Below, piece after piece: positions 12,726-15,165 of a DNA stretch of 15,165 nt. Position numbers and translations under genes: made by a program. The notes below the pieces were generated by a model. That model ran no database searches and was not told the DNA's origin. It saw only the letters and a program-made list of their open reading frames with translations. Position 1 is the first letter of the stretch; each line of letters starts with the position of its first letter. The DNA is from an uncultured Christensenella sp. (GTDB taxonomy: Bacteria; Bacillota; Clostridia; Christensenellales; UBA3700), in the NCBI GenBank assembly GCA_910584035.1, contig CAJTZR010000039.1:1-15165 (forward strand), read 5' to 3'.

Positions 12726-13289
12726 ATGCTAATCGGTTTTTGTTTTTGTGGTTCTTTTTGTACACTTTCAAAAAGCCTTACCGTGCTACAAGATTTAGTT
12801 AATAAAGGTCACAAAATTATACCAATATTTAGCTATAATGTTGCTGAACTAGATACTAGATTTTGGAAAGCACAAGAATTTAGACAAAAAGTCGAAGAAA
12901 TAACTGGTGAAAAAATTGTTGACTCAATTGTATCTGCAGAGCCACTAGGTCCAGTTGTTAAATGTGATGTAATGTGCGTATGCCCTTGTACATCAAATAC
13001 TCTTTCTAAACTGCGTTATGGAATAACTGATACACCAGTAACTATGGCAGTAAAAGCACACTTGAGAATTGAGCGACCAGTAGTAATTGCTTTGTGTTCC
13101 AATGATGCCCTTGGTGCAAGTGCGGAAGTTTTAGGTGAAATGAGAAATCGTAAACACTACTTCTTTGCTCCTCTTTACCAAGATGACACCACACGCAAAC
13201 CTCGCTCACTAGTAACAAATATGGACTATGTAATAGAAACTATAGAATGTGCAGTGAAAGGCAAACAATTCCAACCTATGCACTTATAA
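12726..13289 (+). CDS. dpaB: dipicolinate synthase subunit B (flavoprotein)
   Basis: A 187-residue protein of the flavoprotein (HFCD-like) fold that forms dipicolinate synthase with DpaA. The N-terminus GFCFCGSFCTLSKSL matches the family's nucleotide-binding G-S-F-C-T loop. CVCPCTSNTLSKLRYGITDTPVTMAVKAHLR and ALCSNDALGASAEVLGEM are further typical stretches. It starts 1 base after the dpaA stop, with GGAGGT at 12715-12720 inside dpaA. In B. subtilis the pair is followed by asd, dapG and dapA; here they are not. Many clostridia lack dpaAB and use other flavoproteins for this step, so having both is informative about the lineage. Length is close to the usual 195-200. Also known as spoVFB. Confidence 0.95.
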   Translation: MLIGFCFCGSFCTLSKSLTVLQDLVNKGHKIIPIFSYNVAELDTRFWKAQEFRQKVEEITGEKIVDSIVSAEPLGPVVKCDVMCVCPCTSNTLSKLRYGITDTPVTMAVKAHLRIERPVVIALCSNDALGASAEVLGEMRNRKHYFFAPLYQDDTTRKPRSLVTNMDYVIETIECAVKGKQFQPMHL

Positions 13290-13371
13290 TATAACACCCC
13301 ATCTTACTTTTTTACAAACGATTGATAACTCAAATTTAAAACATACATATTTATATTACTTTAAATATTTC

Positions 13372-13410
13372 AGGGAACATCTTAGCAAAATATTTACCAA
13401 AATGTTCCCT
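13372..13410 (+). terminator. hairpin after dpaB
   Basis: Perfect 9-bp stem AGGGAACAT / ATGTTCCCT (13372-13380 with 13402-13410) with a 21-base loop, 82 bases after dpaB. There is no good T-run, so it is a weak terminator or another structure. Confidence 0.45.
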
Positions 13411-13705
13411 AAAATTAATTGATAATCAAATTATTTTTAAAATAAAAATAATGCTAACAAAACAACTTTATCATCTATTCTAAAAACTTAATTAGATGTT
13501 TATTTATAATGTAAAATTTTCAAAAGCATAAAAATTATAAGTTAAATATTGATTTTTTTAATTATTATTATATAATTATAAAATAAAGAAAATACTTCAT
13601 AAAAGCAAATTTTGACATTAAGCCTTATTTAGTATATTTTTAACATTATTTTCACGCAAGATAAAAGTTAAACTAAAATTTATTTATAAATATTTGAGGT
13701 TAATT
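13411..13705. other. AT-rich intergenic stretch
   Basis: About 295 bases of very AT-rich DNA with many A and T runs. The only supported signal is a possible promoter for the small Cys-rich gene; no RNA gene or open frame with a ribosome binding site was seen. Confidence 0.5.
13612..13640 (+). promoter_or_regulatory. possible promoter of the small Cys-rich gene
   Basis: TTGACA (13612-13617), a 17-base spacer and TATTTT (13635-13640). The -35 is perfect and the -10 weak. Transcription would begin about 60 bases before the start codon. Confidence 0.4.
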
Positions 13706-13930
13706 ATGATAAACAATGACAAACATTTCTGCACTTGCCCTATGACAAAATGTCCACGACATCCATTCAATCACAATGAGGGCTGCGACCCTTGTATAAA
13801 AAATAATCTACAACACGGCAAAATGCCTGCTTGTATGTTTAAGGCAGTTAGCGAAAATACCGACCAAGTAAAAGAATGGACAATAAAAGGCTTTGTGGAG
13901 TTTTATAATAATATTAACAAACTTAAATAA
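13706..13930 (+). CDS. small cysteine-rich protein (DUF6485-like), probably metal-binding
   Basis: A 74-residue protein. The first 45 residues hold six cysteines (C9, C11, C16, C27, C30, C43) and three histidines in the order C-x-C-x4-C-P-R-H ... C-x2-C ... H-G-K-M-P-A-C. This resembles small clostridial proteins annotated DUF6485 (CPRxGxCxxC..LPAC); I recall the pattern but could not search it. Such spacing usually binds zinc or an iron-sulfur cluster. The last 25 residues (EWTIKGFVEFYNNINKL) form a helix. The ATG at 13706 is chosen because GAGGT lies at 13696-13700; an in-frame TTG at 13694 lies on that site. It stands alone, with its own promoter candidate and a terminator hairpin 20 bases after the stop. 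No function is known to me. Confidence 0.75.
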   Translation: MINNDKHFCTCPMTKCPRHPFNHNEGCDPCIKNNLQHGKMPACMFKAVSENTDQVKEWTIKGFVEFYNNINKLK

Positions 13931-13950
13931 TATTAAATTTATAATCACTT

Positions 13951-13976
13951 TATCTAAAACAAAAATATTTTAGATA
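13951..13976 (+). terminator. hairpin after the Cys-rich gene
   Basis: Perfect 9-bp stem TATCTAAAA / TTTTAGATA (13951-13959 with 13968-13976) and an 8-base loop, 20 bases after the stop. A T-run follows about 10 bases later. Likely terminates the Cys-rich gene, with the stronger hairpin at 14068 as back-up. Confidence 0.5.
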
Positions 13977-14067
13977 AAAATCAATTTTTTCTTTTGCACA
14001 TTATTCAATCAATTTAACTAATGCGACTTTTTGTTCGCCATTTCTTTCACTAAATTATTAAAACAAA

Positions 14068-14110
14068 CCTAATCTAAACAAAAATCGGTTTAGATTAGGT
14101 TTTTGTTTTT
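14068..14110 (+). terminator. strong rho-independent terminator
   Basis: Perfect 12-bp stem CCTAATCTAAAC / GTTTAGATTAGG (14068-14079 with 14088-14099), an 8-base loop and then TTTTTGTTTTT. A textbook terminator for plus-strand transcription, 138 bases after the nearest plus-strand gene. Confidence 0.85.
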
Positions 14111-14259
14111 ATTAAGTTAAATAACTAATTTGTAAAATAATGTATAGTTTTAATTTTATTTATGTTGATAAAACTTAACACTTTCAAAACTTTTATTAAT
14201 TCAATATATATAAATTATAAATAATTTTATATGGTTACAAATTTTTTAAAAACAATAAT

Positions 14260-14337
14260 ATGGCAGCAAATGTTGGTTCGGGTGCTGGGTTTCCTGCTTT
14301 GCCACTTGCTATAGTTTTAAAATGTGATATATTTTAA
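14260..14337 (+). pseudogene. fragment of rsmG (16S rRNA guanine-N7 methyltransferase), motif I only
   Basis: A 25-codon frame reads NVGSGAGFPALPLAIVLKCD before a stop. Intact RsmG/GidB proteins have the S-adenosylmethionine loop D-V-G-(S/T)-G-A-G-F-P-G-(L/I)-P-L-(A/K)-I at this point, so about 14 of 16 positions agree; the leading Asp is Asn here. Upstream and downstream codons in any plus frame do not continue the family (no HFLDSL before, no DSxxKR after). There is no ribosome binding site. The segment is more GC-rich than its surroundings. Best read as a short relic of a lost or duplicated rsmG; chance is unlikely but not excluded. Confidence 0.55.
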
Positions 14338-14363
14338 CCTACAATAAACTAGTTTTATTTAAA

Positions 14364-14442
14364 TATTAGGCGGTAAAAATTAACTTTGTATTACTACTTT
14401 GCCTAATAACTATAGCATATTTGCTTAATATATTATTAAGCT
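14364..14442 (-). terminator. inverted repeats beyond the LRR surface gene
   Basis: TATTAGGC (14364-14371) pairs with GCCTAATA (14401-14408), 29 bases apart, and GCTTAATA-TAT-TATTAAGC forms a tight hairpin at about 14423-14441. Both lie 120-200 bases past the stop of the minus-strand surface gene, so they may end or protect its transcript. T-runs are weak. Confidence 0.35.
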
Positions 14443-14560
14443 AATTTTTACTTGTTTATATTAATTACACATTACCTTTTTAATTAAATTTACAACTTAT
14501 AATTAACAATTGAACTAGGTTAAAGAGTATTTAAACTATGTTATTCTTAAAACAATTGTT

Positions 14561-15165
14561 CTACACGAACACTATCTCTATATTTTGGTTACTTATCCAA
14601 TTAGTTTCTTTGTCTATGTTGTACCATTCTGTTTGAGTGCCTTGGTAATATATTCTCTTTAGGTTTTTACAACTTACAAATGCATATTCACATATCTTTT
14701 CTATACTACTTGGTATTGTTATCTCTGTTAGTTCTGTACACTTTGCAAAGGCATAGCTTCTTATCTCTCTTACTCCTTGCGGTATCTCACTTGTTCTGCA
14801 TCCCAATATCAAGGCTTGTCCATCTTTTGTTAACAAGCAATTACCCTCACTTTTGTACACTATGTTTTCATCTGAGACTTGTATCTCCTCTAGTTTAACA
14901 TTGTAGCCAAATGTTCTTGCTCCTATATACTCTACACTTGAGGGTATTGTTATACTTGTTAGATTTTCACAATGTGAAAATGCGTTACTCTCTATCCTTT
15001 CCACTCCATCTTTTAGTATTATCGTTTTTGAGTTATAACAATATGTAAATGCATTTTCTCCAATTACTTTTACTCCACTGCCTATTGTTAACTTTTCAAT
15101 AGTATTATTCCTTTGAAACATCTCCGCACCTATATCACCACTACTTATGGTTAGATTTGTTACCT
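14561..15165 (-). CDS. BspA-like leucine-rich-repeat surface protein (partial, 5' end outside window)
   Basis: Only the last 201 residues or so are seen; the frame stays open through the right edge (VTNLTISSGDIGAEMF before the internal Met at 15121), so that Met is not the start. It consists of LRR_5/BspA-type repeats of about 23 residues: IEKLTIGSGVKVIGENAF, KTIILKDGVERIESNAFSHC, LTSITIPSSVEYIGARTF, LTEITIPSSIEKICEYAFVSC. One unit is interrupted by the loop VYKSEGNCLLTKDGQALILGC that these proteins often have. The end IYYQGTQTEWYNIDKETNW is a common last repeat. No wall anchor or membrane tail is seen at the C-terminus, so anchoring or targeting must be N-terminal, or the protein is secreted. 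BspA-like proteins are usually exported and bind host or partner surfaces. Confidence 0.88.
   Translation of the reverse strand, partial: VTNLTISSGDIGAEMFQRNNTIEKLTIGSGVKVIGENAFTYCYNSKTIILKDGVERIESNAFSHCENLTSITIPSSVEYIGARTFGYNVKLEEIQVSDENIVYKSEGNCLLTKDGQALILGCRTSEIPQGVREIRSYAFAKCTELTEITIPSSIEKICEYAFVSCKNLKRIYYQGTQTEWYNIDKETNWISNQNIEIVFV

Larger units (their letters stand above)
13977..14560. other. long AT-rich intergenic region
   Basis: About 580 bases without an intact gene. It holds the terminator at 14068, the rsmG-like fragment and, toward the right, two inverted repeats. Everything else is low-complexity AT-rich DNA in which I see no RNA gene. Confidence 0.5.

Noticed and set aside
14260..14337. 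25-residue small peptide (pheromone or YjcZ-like spore peptide)
   Set aside because: No ribosome binding site, and the match to RsmG motif I explains the residues better.
14229..14340. Minus-strand peptide with GKAGNPAPEPTFAAI over the rsmG-like fragment
   Set aside because: It is the antisense reading of the RsmG motif and lacks a start codon and ribosome binding site.
14680..14898. Plus-strand frame within the LRR surface protein
   Set aside because: Leu/Ser-rich antisense shadow of the LRR repeats.

Overview
The window is about 15 kb of AT-rich, low-GC DNA with short intergenic regions, strong AGGAGG-type ribosome binding sites and TTGACA/TATAAT-type promoters. This is the style of a Bacillota (Clostridia-like) genome. 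The two dipicolinate synthase genes (dpaA, dpaB) point to an endospore former. Two surface proteins at the edges, one a beta-helix/MBG protein and one a BspA-like leucine-rich-repeat protein, would suit an uncultured, gut- or host-associated Clostridia member. The exact taxon cannot be fixed from the sequence alone.

Layout. 1-2904 (minus): the first 968 residues of a large secreted beta-helix protein that runs off the left edge; its upstream region carries two near-identical 25-bp palindromes. 3323-4186 (minus): a monocistronic pdxS with its own promoter and terminator, without pdxT nearby. 4611-5834: a divergent two-gene cassette (XRE-type regulator and a TPR-like protein of unknown function) framed by two 32-bp direct repeats that are also terminators. 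5858-7031 (minus): the conserved rpsF-ssb-rpsR operon with a clear promoter and hairpin leader; a long inverted repeat sits between rpsF and ssb.

7047-10248 (minus): a tightly coupled four-gene operon, in transcription order an SCP2-like small protein, an iron-type alcohol dehydrogenase with all metal ligands, a second protein of the same fold that has lost them, and a PaaI-like hotdog thioesterase. The first three genes are joined by 1-nt and 4-nt overlaps, so they probably work together, perhaps on a hydrophobic or acyl substrate; the substrate cannot be read from the sequence. 10320-10792: a non-coding array of three related units of 144-182 bp rich in hairpins, with a diverged relative at about 4458-4600.

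10859-11878 (minus) is a P-loop ATPase with a worn second half. It is divergent from 11966-13289 (plus), dpaA-dpaB, which make the spore core compound dipicolinate. 13706-13930 (plus) is a small cysteine-rich protein. The following 630 bases contain a strong terminator and, at 14260-14337, what looks like an isolated fragment of rsmG (16S rRNA methyltransferase motif I). 14561-15165 (minus) is the C-terminal end of a BspA-like surface protein.

The observations most worth a second look are the direct-repeat-framed XRE/TPR cassette, the SCP2 / ADH / degenerate-ADH / thioesterase operon, the structured repeat array, the paired palindromes at the surface protein gene, the rpsF-ssb inverted repeat and the rsmG relic.
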